This document shows, in pieces, positions 1 to 8,269 of a DNA stretch of 64,000 nucleotides. The stretch comes from Streptomyces sp. NBC_00663. Its GTDB lineage: Bacteria > Actinomycetota > Actinomycetes > Streptomycetales > Streptomycetaceae. A program made the position numbers and the translations under genes. Each line of letters begins with the position of its first letter. Within the stretch, counting starts at the first letter, position 1. Location of the stretch: NCBI RefSeq assembly GCF_036226885.1, contig NZ_CP109027.1, positions 9,362,001 to 9,426,000 of the forward strand, in the 5' to 3' direction. Under the pieces are notes generated by a model, which saw only the letters and a program-made list of their open reading frames with translations, was not told the DNA's origin and did not search any database.

Positions 1-28
1 TCCTGACCCTGCCGAGGGAGAAGAGACG

Positions 29-1276
29 ATGAGCGGACATCCTCGGCGCGCGGCCCTCACCGGCATCGGCGTGGTCGCGCCCAACGGAACCACTACCGAG
101 ACCTTCTGGAAGTCGACCAAGGAGGGCATCTGCGTCCTGGACCGGATCACCCGTGAGGGATGCGGGCACCTGCCGCTGCGGGTGGGCGGCGAGGTCCGGG
201 ACTTCGACCCGCCGACGCTGGTCGAGGAGCGCTACCTCGTCCAGACCGACCGGTTCACCCACTTCGCGATGGCCGCGGCCGACCAGGCGCTCGACGACGC
301 CGGCCTCGGCCGCAGCGACACGGACGCGGCGCCGTTCTCCGTGGGTGTGGTGACCGCGGCGGGTTCCGGTGGCGGCGAGTTCGGGCAGCGGGAACTTCAG
401 CAGCTGTGGGACAAGGGCAGCCGTTTCGTCGGGCCGTACCAGTCCATCGCCTGGTTCTACGCCGCGAGCACCGGCCAGATCTCCATCCGCCGTGGTTTCA
501 AGGGCCCGTGCGGTGTGGTCGCGGCCGACGAGGCCGGCGGCCTCGACGCCGTGGCGCACGCGGCCCGGGCCGTCCGGCGTGGCACCGACGTGCTCGTGGC
601 CGGCGCGACCGAGGCGCCGCTCGCCCCCTACTCGATGGTCTGCCAGCTCGGTTACGAGGAGCTGAGCACCGTCGACGAACCCGAGCGGGCCTACCGCCCC
701 TTCACCGCGGGGGCCTGCGGATTCGTGCCCGCCGAGGGCGGCGCCATGCTCGTCGTGGAGAGCGAGGACTCGGCCCGGGAACGGGGCGCGAACGTGCGCG
801 CCACGGTGGCGGGCCACGCGGCCACGTTCACGGGCGCCTCCCGCTGGGAGCAGTCCCGGCAAGGGCTCGTCCAGGCCGTCCTGGGCGCCTTGGAGGAGGC
901 GGACTGCGCGCCCGAGGAGATCGACGTGGTGTTCGCCGACGCCCTCGGTGTACCGGAGGCGGACCGTGCCGAGGCGCTCGCGATCGTCGACGCCCTGGGC
1001 ACGCACGGCAGGCGCGTCCCCGTCACGGCGCCCAAGACCGGCATCGGCCGGAGCTACTCGGCGGCGCCCGTCCTGGACGTCGCCGCGGCGGTGCTCGCGA
1101 TGGAGCACGGTCTGATCCCGCCCACCCCCAACGTCTTCGACGCCTGCCACGACCTCGACCTTGTGACCTCGCGCGCCCGTGCGGCCGAACTGCGCACGGC
1201 GCTCGTCCTCAGCCGAGGACTCATGGGGTCGAACTCGGCGCTCGTGCTCCGGCGCGGCGCAGGCGACGCCTCGTGA
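29..1276 (+). CDS. Type II PKS chain-length factor (KS-beta), whiE ORF IV type
   Basis: This is the 415-residue beta partner of the ketosynthase heterodimer that sets polyketide chain length in a minimal type II PKS. It has the thiolase-like ketosynthase fold, but the active-site Cys is absent. The segment VVAADEAGGLDA puts Glu168 where KS-alpha has Cys and where most chain-length factors have Gln. The start is ATG with a purine-rich GGGAGA site about nine bases upstream. An in-phase-looking TGA at bases 4-6 may be the end of the KS-alpha gene, which lies outside the window. The next three genes are ACP, aromatase/cyclase and cyclase in the order of whiE ORF V, VI and VII, so the role is spore (grey) pigment synthesis. 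The family call is firm; the pigment assignment is by similarity and gene order. Confidence 0.93.
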   Translation: MSGHPRRAALTGIGVVAPNGTTTETFWKSTKEGICVLDRITREGCGHLPLRVGGEVRDFDPPTLVEERYLVQTDRFTHFAMAAADQALDDAGLGRSDTDAAPFSVGVVTAAGSGGGEFGQRELQQLWDKGSRFVGPYQSIAWFYAASTGQISIRRGFKGPCGVVAADEAGGLDAVAHAARAVRRGTDVLVAGATEAPLAPYSMVCQLGYEELSTVDEPERAYRPFTAGACGFVPAEGGAMLVVESEDSARERGANVRATVAGHAATFTGASRWEQSRQGLVQAVLGALEEADCAPEEIDVVFADALGVPEADRAEALAIVDALGTHGRRVPVTAPKTGIGRSYSAAPVLDVAAAVLAMEHGLIPPTPNVFDACHDLDLVTSRARAAELRTALVLSRGLMGSNSALVLRRGAGDAS

Positions 1277-1332
1277 CGAGGCATCGCCGGCACTCATCAC
1301 ACAGCACCCCACACAGCAGGGAGACAAACCGC

Positions 1333-1590
1333 ATGAGTGACCGCATCACCGTGGAGGAGCTCAGCGAGCTCATGAAGAAGTCCGCCGGAGTCACCGTCCC
1401 GCCGGACGACCTCCGACAGCGCTACGACACCGGCTTCGACACCTTCGGGATCGACTCCCTCGCCCTGCTCGGCATCGTGGGCGAGCTGGAGAACCGGTAC
1501 GGCACGCCCATGCCTCCCGACGCGGAGAAGAGCAAGACCCCGCAGCAGTTCCTCGAACTGGTCAACAGCGTCCTACTGGCGGGAGCCTGA
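1333..1590 (+). CDS. Acyl carrier protein of spore-pigment type II PKS
   Basis: An 85-residue acyl carrier protein. The phosphopantetheine site is GIDSLALLG, with Ser around residue 41, in a four-helix ACP. It carries the growing polyketide between the KS/CLF pair and the cyclases. The ATG follows a GGGAG ribosome site in the short gap after the chain-length factor. Its stop is one base from the start of the next gene, so translation of ACP and aromatase is probably coupled. It corresponds to whiE ORF V in order and length. Confidence 0.93.
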   Translation: MSDRITVEELSELMKKSAGVTVPPDDLRQRYDTGFDTFGIDSLALLGIVGELENRYGTPMPPDAEKSKTPQQFLELVNSVLLAGA

Positions 1591-1591
1591 C

Positions 1592-2071
1592 ATGGCCGGG
1601 CACACCCAGAACGAGATCACCATCGGCGCGCCGCTCGACCTGGTCTGGGACATGACCAACGACGTCGCGAGCTGGCCGCAGCTGTTCAGCGAGTACGCCT
1701 CCGCCGAGATCCTCTCCCAGGAGGGGAACCGGACCACCTTCCGGCTGACCATGCACCCCGACGACAACGGGAAGGTGTGGAGCTGGGTGTCGGAACGCGA
1801 GCCGGACCGTGACACGCTCACGGTACGGGCCCGCCGTGTCGAGACCGGGCCCTTCGCCTACATGAACATCGTGTGGCAGTACGAGAAGGTGCTCGAGGGC
1901 ACCCGGATGGTGTGGACCCAGGACTTCGCGATGAAGCCGGACGCACCGGTCGACGACGCCTGGATGACCGACAACATCAACCGGAACTCCAAGGTGCAGA
2001 TGGCCCTGATCCGGGACCGGATCGAGCAGGCAGCCACGGAGCGCCGGCCCGCGCCGGTGCTGTCCGACTGA
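1592..2071 (+). CDS. Aromatase/cyclase, WhiE ORF VI type (START/SRPBCC fold)
   Basis: A 159-residue single-domain polyketide aromatase/cyclase of the SRPBCC (START-like) superfamily. These proteins fold and dehydrate the first ring of the poly-beta-ketone. The N-terminus (MAGHTQNEITI, then PLDLVWDMTND) and the WSWVSER segment match what I know of the WhiE ORF VI and TcmN-N group. It is a monodomain enzyme, unlike the didomain aromatases of actinorhodin-type clusters, as expected for spore-pigment loci. It begins one base after the ACP stop. Confidence 0.9.
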   Translation: MAGHTQNEITIGAPLDLVWDMTNDVASWPQLFSEYASAEILSQEGNRTTFRLTMHPDDNGKVWSWVSEREPDRDTLTVRARRVETGPFAYMNIVWQYEKVLEGTRMVWTQDFAMKPDAPVDDAWMTDNINRNSKVQMALIRDRIEQAATERRPAPVLSD

Positions 2072-2091
2072 TCCGGACGGAGAACAGGACG

Positions 2092-2424
2092 ATGCACCAA
2101 TCCCTGATCATCGCCCGCATGGCGCCGGAGTCGGCCGTCGACATCGCCAAGGTGTTTGAGGAGTCGGACCGGGGAGAGCTGCCCCACCTCGTGGGAGTCG
2201 CCCGCCGCAGCCTCTTCCAGTTCGGCGACGTCTATCTGCACCTCATCGAGTCGGAGCGGGACCCCGGACCCGCCATCGCCAAGGTGGCCGGGCATCCCGA
2301 GTTCCGGGACGTCAGCGAACGGCTGTCGGCGTACGTCACCGCGTACGATCCGGCGACCTGGCGTTCACCGAAGGACGCCATGGCGCGCTGCTTCTACCGC
2401 TGGGAGCGGGACGCCCCCTCCTGA
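2092..2424 (+). CDS. TcmI-family polyketide cyclase, WhiE ORF VII type
   Basis: A 110-residue protein of the TcmI/WhiE ORF VII cyclase family (ferredoxin-like dimeric fold). It is thought to close later rings of the spore pigment. Recognisable stretches are ARMAPESAVDIAKVF near the N-terminus, GELPHLVGVARRSLFQFGD in the middle and AMARCFYRWE at the C-terminus. The ATG follows an ACGGAGAACAGGAC stretch that can pair with 16S rRNA. It is the last gene of this rightward operon; a strong hairpin follows. Confidence 0.92.
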   Translation: MHQSLIIARMAPESAVDIAKVFEESDRGELPHLVGVARRSLFQFGDVYLHLIESERDPGPAIAKVAGHPEFRDVSERLSAYVTAYDPATWRSPKDAMARCFYRWERDAPS

Positions 2425-2436
2425 AGCACCCGAATG

Positions 2437-2487
2437 AACCGCCGGTCGCCGGGCACGCGAGGGTTGCGTGCCCGGCGACCGGCGGTT
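2437..2487. terminator. Bidirectional hairpin terminator
   Basis: A perfect inverted repeat with 22-base arms (2437-2458 and 2466-2487) and a 7-base loop. It lies between the converging cyclase and O-methyltransferase genes and can terminate both. There is no T-run, as is usual in streptomycetes. Confidence 0.85.
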
Positions 2488-2513
2488 GGTGAGGGTTTCG
2501 CCGGGGGATTTGA

Positions 2514-3584
2514 TCACTCGGGGACGGTGCAGTCGAACGCGTGCAGATAGGGGTTGACCGGGCGAACGTCGTCGATGACCAGGCCCGCGGTGGTCAGCCG
2601 GTCGATCATGCTGGCGCTCGTGTGCTTGGCGCCGCCCACGTTCAGGAGCAGCAGCAGGTCCATGGCGGTGCTGAACCGCATCGAGGGAGTGTCGTCGACG
2701 AGGTTCTCGATGACCACGACCCGCGTTCCCGGGCCGCCCGCCTGGATGACGTTGCGCAGAGTACGGGTCGTACTGTCGTCGTCCCACTCCAGGATGTTCT
2801 TGATGACGTACACGTCGGCCTTGACCGGGACGTCCTCACGGCAGTCTCCGGGTACCAGGCGCATCCGGTCGGCGAGCGTGCCTCCCGCGCGCAGCCGTGC
2901 ATCGGCGTTCTCCACCACACGCGGCAGGTCGAGCAGGGTGCCGTGCAGTGCCGGGTACTTCTCCAGCAGGCTCGCCACCACATGCCCCTGACCGCCCCCG
3001 ATGTCGGCGACCGAGGTGGCTGTCGACAGATCGAGGAACCGCGCGACATCGCGCGCGGACTGCACGCTGGAGGTGGTCATGGCCCGGTTGAAGACGTCGG
3101 CCGACTCCGGGGCGTCTTCGTTGAGGTAGGGGAAGAACTCCTTGCCGTACAGCTCCTGTACGACGTTACGGCCGGAGCGCACCGCCTCGTCCAGCCGCGG
3201 CCACGCGTCCCAGGTCCACGGCTCGGTGCACCACAGCACGATGTCGCGCAGGCTGTGCGGGTCGTCCACGCGCAACTGGCGGGACATGTCGGTGTGGGTG
3301 AACGTCCCGTCCGGCTGCTCGGCGAAGACGCCGTAGCAGGACAGGGCCCGCAACAGCCGTCGTAGCGGCTTGGGTTCGGTCCGTACCACGGCCGCGAGTT
3401 CCTCCGCGGTCAGGGGGCTGTCACCGAGGGCGTCGGCGACGTTCAGCCGGGTGGCCGCGCGGAGGGCGGCTGCGCATGCCGCTCCGAACGCGAGTTCCCT
3501 GAGCCGCATGGGCGGCGGGGCGGCCGACGGGGTCGACGGGGGCAGTGAAGTCGGTGAGGTCTGTGCGGTCTGTGCGGTCGTCAT
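2514..3584 (-). CDS. SAM-dependent O-methyltransferase (dimerisation plus Methyltransf_2 domains)
   Basis: A 356-residue small-molecule O-methyltransferase of the AcnA/TcmN-like family common in polyketide clusters. After a low-complexity Ser/Pro/Thr tail (1-25) comes a winged-helix dimerisation domain (about 27-115). The Rossmann SAM domain follows, with motif I DIGGGQGHV near residue 193 and a C-terminal PGTRVVVIENLV strand. The ATG is preceded by AAGGAGG seven bases upstream, an almost ideal ribosome site. It faces the spore-pigment operon tail to tail, so it probably methylates a phenol of the pigment. An unrelated substrate cannot be excluded. Confidence 0.88.
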   Translation of the reverse strand: MTTAQTAQTSPTSLPPSTPSAAPPPMRLRELAFGAACAAALRAATRLNVADALGDSPLTAEELAAVVRTEPKPLRRLLRALSCYGVFAEQPDGTFTHTDMSRQLRVDDPHSLRDIVLWCTEPWTWDAWPRLDEAVRSGRNVVQELYGKEFFPYLNEDAPESADVFNRAMTTSSVQSARDVARFLDLSTATSVADIGGGQGHVVASLLEKYPALHGTLLDLPRVVENADARLRAGGTLADRMRLVPGDCREDVPVKADVYVIKNILEWDDDSTTRTLRNVIQAGGPGTRVVVIENLVDDTPSMRFSTAMDLLLLLNVGGAKHTSASMIDRLTTAGLVIDDVRPVNPYLHAFDCTVPE

Positions 3585-3626
3585 GGGCCGCCCTCCTTCT
3601 GGGAGTTCATGAGCGTCCTGCGGCCG

Positions 3627-4685
3627 TCAGCACAGTCCTGCGGGCCGGGACGCCCGGCAGGTGTTGCCCTGGAAGGTGTTGCCCTCGCCGGTGTCCGCGT
3701 TGACGAGATCCGCCGGGGCGTTGCCCTCCAGCACGTTGCCGGTGATCCGGTTCCGGTCATTGGCGGTGCCCACGAAGCTCTTGAACAGGACGATGCCGCC
3801 CGACATCGAGGAGTCGCCGACGTTGTCCGTGACACGGTTCTTCGTCACCAAGGTGTCCTCGGCGCCGGTGAGCACGATGCCGGAGCCCTGGATCGCGTCG
3901 AGCCGCGCGGTCTTGGGGCAGGACTTGTTGTTCTCCGCGATGCGGTTGTCGCGCACGGTCAGGGCGCCGGCCCTCGGCTTGTTCTCGTCGCCCACGACGA
4001 AGACGCCCGCGCAGTTGCCGGTGATGCGGTTGTGCGCGACGGTGAGGTCGCGCAGGCGCCGGACGGTGACACCGATCCGGTTGCCTTGCAGGACGTTTCC
4101 CTCGACCACGGTTCCCTCGGTGTCCGCGGCGCCCTCCTCGGCTCTGATCGTGTTCGCGAGGAACAGTCCGGCGTCCCCGTTGTCCCGGGCGGTGTTGTGG
4201 CGCAACACGCTGCGGACCGAACGCTCTTGCGCGATCCCCCACACCCCGTTCTTCACCGCGGTCACGTTCCGCACGGTCAGGTTGTCGGTCCCCACCCCGA
4301 TGACCCCGGCCTTGGCGAAGCCGGTCACGGTCAGGGAGGCGATGGTGACGCCTTCGATGTTCTTGTCCTTGGTGCCGACCACGCAGATGCCGTTGCCGTT
4401 CTCACCACAGCTCTCGGCGGCCTTGGTCTTGGCCGGCTCGAGGACGGTCCCGCGGCCCATGCCGCGCAGGGTGAGGCCGGGCGTGGTCACTTTGACGCTC
4501 TGGCGGTAGATGCCGGGGGTCAGCAGAACGGTGTCTCCCGGCTCTGCGGCGTCCACGGCCTTCTGGATCGACTCGCCAGGAAAGACCAGGTGCGTCATGT
4601 GCTCCGCGGCGACCGCCGGCCCGGCGCCGAGCGCCGCCCCGGTGAGTGCTGCGGCACATGCCAGGTAGGTGACATGAGTTTTCAT
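3627..4685 (-). CDS. Secreted right-handed parallel beta-helix repeat protein
   Basis: About 352 residues. A Sec signal peptide ends near AGPAVAA. The remainder is a parallel beta-helix (PbH1/NosD-like) with recurring short strands such as NLTVRNVTAVKNG, HNTARDNGDAGLFLAN, VEGNVLQGNRIGV and VRDNRIAENN. The opening segment FPGESIQKAVDAAEPGDTV is typical of extracellular beta-helix lyases and epimerases. Two Cys pairs (CGENGNGIC and a C-terminal C...C) may form disulfides. No catalytic signature is recognisable, so the function is unknown. The start is uncertain: ATG 4685, ATG 4688 or GTG 4697, none with a good ribosome site. It is divergent from the GH95 fucosidase, and the putative fucose operators lie between them. 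Confidence 0.8.
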   Translation of the reverse strand: MKTHVTYLACAAALTGAALGAGPAVAAEHMTHLVFPGESIQKAVDAAEPGDTVLLTPGIYRQSVKVTTPGLTLRGMGRGTVLEPAKTKAAESCGENGNGICVVGTKDKNIEGVTIASLTVTGFAKAGVIGVGTDNLTVRNVTAVKNGVWGIAQERSVRSVLRHNTARDNGDAGLFLANTIRAEEGAADTEGTVVEGNVLQGNRIGVTVRRLRDLTVAHNRITGNCAGVFVVGDENKPRAGALTVRDNRIAENNKSCPKTARLDAIQGSGIVLTGAEDTLVTKNRVTDNVGDSSMSGGIVLFKSFVGTANDRNRITGNVLEGNAPADLVNADTGEGNTFQGNTCRASRPAGLC

Positions 4686-4809
4686 CATATTCGGCACGTT
4701 ATGACCAGAAGATCGGTGAAGGGTCCCGATAGGCCGTCCGGCGGCGTGTCACGGCACTGGCTCCCGGCCCCGGTCGGGGCCTGGCCCGGAGTAGGCACTG
4801 GTAGCACCG

Positions 4810-4820
4810 ACATCCGATGT
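4810..4820. promoter_or_regulatory. Putative fucose-regulon operator (perfect palindrome)
   Basis: ACATCCGATGT: two 5-base arms around a central C, a perfect odd palindrome followed by ATA. It lies between the divergent beta-helix and GH95 fucosidase genes. Near-identical sites occur at 4885, 8845, 8985 and 19347. The FadR-type regulator at 23897 is the natural candidate to bind it; this is inference. Confidence 0.65.
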
Positions 4821-4884
4821 ATAAGGCTGCTCTCTTGCTTAATGAGGCTCTCTTACCGGATCGGACAGTGCTGCACACCCCTAG

Positions 4885-4895
4885 ACATCCGATCT
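4885..4895. promoter_or_regulatory. Putative fucose-regulon operator, second copy before GH95
   Basis: ACATCCGATCT, one mismatch from the perfect palindrome at 4810, and likewise followed by AT. It lies 75 bases downstream of that copy and about 90 bases before the GH95 start, a spacing compatible with a looping or paired-site repressor. Confidence 0.6.
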
Positions 4896-4985
4896 ATCAC
4901 CCGGCAAAGATGACGTGCCCCTCCCCATTCGGGCGAGCGGTCGCTTTCACCTGTGTCAGCACACCGATGGCTGGGAGACCTTGCC

Positions 4986-7900
4986 GTGACTCATGCGTCC
5001 CAACCGCAGCGAAGAAGCATCCTGAAGTTCGGTGGTGCCCTCGCCCTCGCGCCTCTGGTCACTCAACTGACCGGCACAACCCCCGCGGGACAGGCCGTCG
5101 CCGCCGTCTCCGCCGCGTCGGCGGACGTCCAATGGCCGACCCTGTCGCGCAGGGCCCTGAAGTATCCCGTCCCCGCCACGGACTGGCAGTCGCAGGCTCT
5201 GCCCATCGGTAACGGCCGGCTCGGCGCCATGCTCTTCGCCGACCCCGACCAGGAGCGCATCCAGCTCAACGAACAGAGCCTGTGGGGCGGCGTCAACAAC
5301 TACGACAACGCCCTCGCGGGCAAGCCGGACAGCGCCTTCGACACCGGCATGACCGGGTTCGGCTCGTACCGGAACTTCGGTGACCTGGTCGTCACCTTCG
5401 CCGCCCGCCCGAAGGTCACGGCGCCCGGAGGGCCGTACAACACCTCCTCGTCGGAAGGTGTCGACAAGTCGTACGACGGCAACTCGAGCACCAAGTGGTG
5501 CATCGTGGGGCCCGGTTCGAAGGTGCGGTGGCAGGTCGAACTCGCCGACCCCGTCGAGGTGGCGTCCTACCGTCTGACGAGTGCCAACGACGTGCCGCAG
5601 CGCGACCCGCAGGAGTGGACGCTCTCCGGTTCCGCCGACGGCGCCACCTGGACCACGCTCGACGACCGCACCCTGGGCGCTCCCTTCGAGAGCCGCTTCC
5701 AGACCAAGGAATTCACCTGCGCCGACACCGGGGCCTACCGCTTCTACCGCTTCGACTTCGTCCCCAAAGCGGGGGTCAGCCACTTCCAGGTGAGCGAGAT
5801 CGCTCTGTCCGGCGTCGATCTCACGGGCGGCGCCGTCTACCTGTCGTCGCCGACCAAGCACTCCGAGGGATCCGGCACCGGGTCCCGGACCGCGGACATC
5901 TCACGTTCGGTGGACCGCGATCCGGCCACGGTGTGGCGGGTCGACGCCGCCGCACCGGCGATCGCCTGGCAGGCCGAGCTGTCCCGCGCGGTCGCCGTCA
6001 CCTCGTACGCGCTGACAGCGGCCCCGGACCGTCCGCAGGACGACCCACGGCGATGGGCTCTTGAGGCGTCCCAGGACGGGCAGACCTGGGTGACCCTCGA
6101 CACGCAGCACCCCGGCGCGCCCTTTGCCGACCGCGGTGAGACCAGGACCTTCCGGATCACCAACAGCACCGCCTACCGCACCTACCGGCTCACCTTCACC
6201 CCCGGCGAGACGTCCACCGGCTTCCAGATCGCCGAGGTCGCCCTCGCGGGCACGGGCTTCGACACGCGCACGCAGCGCACGGTCGTCGACTACCAGCGTG
6301 CGCTGGACTTCGTGCAGGGCGTCCACGTCACCCGGTTCGGCGGACCGGGACGGCGCGTTGTGAGGGAGGCCTTCGTCAGCCGGCCCGCGGACGTCATGGT
6401 CTTCCGGTACACGTCGGACAGCGACCGGGGACTCTCCGGAACCATCTCCCTGACGTCCGGACAGGACGGGGCTCCGGCGACCGCCGAAGCCGACGGCCGG
6501 CGGATCGCCTTCCGCGGTGTCATGGGCAACGGGCTCACACACGCGTGCACCGTCCAGGTCGTGGACGCCGACGGCGACTTCGATGTCGACGGGTCGGTGC
6601 TCCGGTTCACCGGTTGTACGACCCTGACGCTGCTCCTCGACGCCCGCACCGACTACAAGCTCGACGCCGCAGCGGGGTGGCGCGGCGCCGATCCCGGACC
6701 GGTCATCGCCGGTGCGCTCGCCAAGGCGGCGGCCCGGTCCTACGACGAGCTGCGCGACGAGCACACCGCCGCGATGCGCGCGCTCATGAACCGCGTCGCC
6801 GTCAGCTGGGGCACCTCCGACGAGGCCGTCCTCGCCCTGCCGACCAGCGCCCGGCTGGCCCGGTACGCGTCCGGACAGCAGGACCCGACCCTCGAACAGG
6901 CGATGTTCGACTACGGCCGGTACCTGCTGATCAGCTCCTCCCGTCCGAAGGGCCTGCCGGCCAACCTCCAGGGTCTGTGGAACGACAGCAACGCGCCGGC
7001 CTGGGCCTCCGACTACCACACCAACATCAACATCCAGATGAACTACTGGGCGGCCGAGACGACGAACCTGACCGAGTGCCATGAGGCCCTCGTCGGGTTC
7101 ATCAAGGAGGTCGCGGTCCCCAGCCGCGTGGCGACCCGCAACGCCTTCGGCGACGACACGCGCGGCTGGACCGCCCGCACCAGCCAGAGCGTCTTCGGCG
7201 GCAACGCGTGGGAGTGGAACACCGTAGCGAGCGCCTGGTACGCCCAACACCTGTACGAGCACTGGGCGTTCACCCAGGACATGAGGTATCTCCGTACCGT
7301 CGCCTACCCGATGATCAAGGAGATCTGCGAGTTCTGGGAGGACCAGCTCAAGGAGCGCGAGGACGGACTCCTCGTCTCACCGAACGGCTGGTCGCCCGAA
7401 CACGGGCCGCGCGAGGACGGCGTGATGTACGACCAGCAGATCATCTGGGACCTGTTCCAGAACTACCTCGACTGCGAGGCGGCGCTCGAGGCCGACCCCG
7501 TCTACCGGGCCAAGGTCGTGGACATGCAGGCGCGCCTGGCGCCGAACAAGATCGGCAAGTGGGGTCAGTTGCAGGAGTGGCAGGAGGACATCGACAGCCC
7601 CACCGACATCCACCGCCACACCTCCCACCTCTTCGCCGTCTATCCGGGCCGCCAGATCACCCCGAAGACACCCGACTTCGCGGAAGCGGCGCTCGTCTCG
7701 CTCAAGGCGCGATGCGGGGAGAAGGAAGGCGTGCCGTTCACGGCCGGAACGGTGTCGGGTGACAGCCGCCGCTCATGGACCTGGCCCTGGAGGGCGGCCC
7801 TCTTCGCCCGCCTCGGCGACGGCCCACGCGCCCAGATCATGCTGCGCGGACTGCTCACCTACAACACGCTGCCCAACCTGTTCTGCAACCACCCTCCGTT

Positions 7901-8180
7901 CCAGATGGACGGCAACTTCGGCATCTCGGCCGCCGTGGCGGAGATGCTCCTCCAGAGCCACGAGGGCGTCATCCACCTGCTGCCCGCTCTGCCCGACGAC
8001 TGGAAGGCCAAGGGTTCCTTCACCGGACTCCGCGCCCGCGGTGGGTACGAGGTCAGCTGCGAGTGGCGGGACGGCAAGGTCACGTCGTACAAGATCGTGG
8101 CCGATCGGGCCCGGAACCAAGGGCACGTCACCGTGCGGGTGAACGGAGTTGACGAGAAGGTCAAGCCGATCAAGCCCTGA
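4986..8180 (+). CDS. Exported GH95 alpha-L-fucosidase with two F5/8-type C domains
   Basis: About 1064 residues; hydrolyses terminal alpha-L-fucose (family GH95, inverting) outside the cell. GTG 4986 is chosen because GGGAGA lies seven bases upstream; a GTG at 4953 is in frame but has no such site. A twin-arginine signal (QRRSILKFGGALAL) opens the protein. The GH95 N-terminal beta-sandwich begins with LPIGNGRLGAM (about residue 72). It is interrupted by two discoidin/F5/8C-like domains (about 140-275 and 285-420), then resumes. The (alpha/alpha)6 catalytic barrel carries GLPANLQGLWND, SDYHTNINIQMNYW, NGWSPEHGP and MDGNFGISAAV, all hallmarks of GH95. The inserted domains probably bind the glycan. 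Two palindromic operators lie upstream and a hairpin terminator downstream. Confidence 0.92.
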   Translation: MTHASQPQRRSILKFGGALALAPLVTQLTGTTPAGQAVAAVSAASADVQWPTLSRRALKYPVPATDWQSQALPIGNGRLGAMLFADPDQERIQLNEQSLWGGVNNYDNALAGKPDSAFDTGMTGFGSYRNFGDLVVTFAARPKVTAPGGPYNTSSSEGVDKSYDGNSSTKWCIVGPGSKVRWQVELADPVEVASYRLTSANDVPQRDPQEWTLSGSADGATWTTLDDRTLGAPFESRFQTKEFTCADTGAYRFYRFDFVPKAGVSHFQVSEIALSGVDLTGGAVYLSSPTKHSEGSGTGSRTADISRSVDRDPATVWRVDAAAPAIAWQAELSRAVAVTSYALTAAPDRPQDDPRRWALEASQDGQTWVTLDTQHPGAPFADRGETRTFRITNSTAYRTYRLTFTPGETSTGFQIAEVALAGTGFDTRTQRTVVDYQRALDFVQGVHVTRFGGPGRRVVREAFVSRPADVMVFRYTSDSDRGLSGTISLTSGQDGAPATAEADGRRIAFRGVMGNGLTHACTVQVVDADGDFDVDGSVLRFTGCTTLTLLLDARTDYKLDAAAGWRGADPGPVIAGALAKAAARSYDELRDEHTAAMRALMNRVAVSWGTSDEAVLALPTSARLARYASGQQDPTLEQAMFDYGRYLLISSSRPKGLPANLQGLWNDSNAPAWASDYHTNINIQMNYWAAETTNLTECHEALVGFIKEVAVPSRVATRNAFGDDTRGWTARTSQSVFGGNAWEWNTVASAWYAQHLYEHWAFTQDMRYLRTVAYPMIKEICEFWEDQLKEREDGLLVSPNGWSPEHGPREDGVMYDQQIIWDLFQNYLDCEAALEADPVYRAKVVDMQARLAPNKIGKWGQLQEWQEDIDSPTDIHRHTSHLFAVYPGRQITPKTPDFAEAALVSLKARCGEKEGVPFTAGTVSGDSRRSWTWPWRAALFARLGDGPRAQIMLRGLLTYNTLPNLFCNHPPFQMDGNFGISAAVAEMLLQSHEGVIHLLPALPDDWKAKGSFTGLRARGGYEVSCEWRDGKVTSYKIVADRARNQGHVTVRVNGVDEKVKPIKP

Positions 8181-8195
8181 CGGCGGCGCCGCACA

Positions 8196-8229
8196 GGCAG
8201 CGGCCGCGGTTCCTGCCGCGACCGCTGCC
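8196..8229 (+). terminator. Hairpin terminator after GH95 fucosidase
   Basis: Inverted repeat with 14-base arms (8196-8209 and 8216-8229, one mismatch) around a 6-base loop, 16 bases after the fucosidase stop. Confidence 0.7.
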
Positions 8230-8269
8230 CACGAACACCGACCCGGCCTTGGCCGTGCACTCGTTGTCG

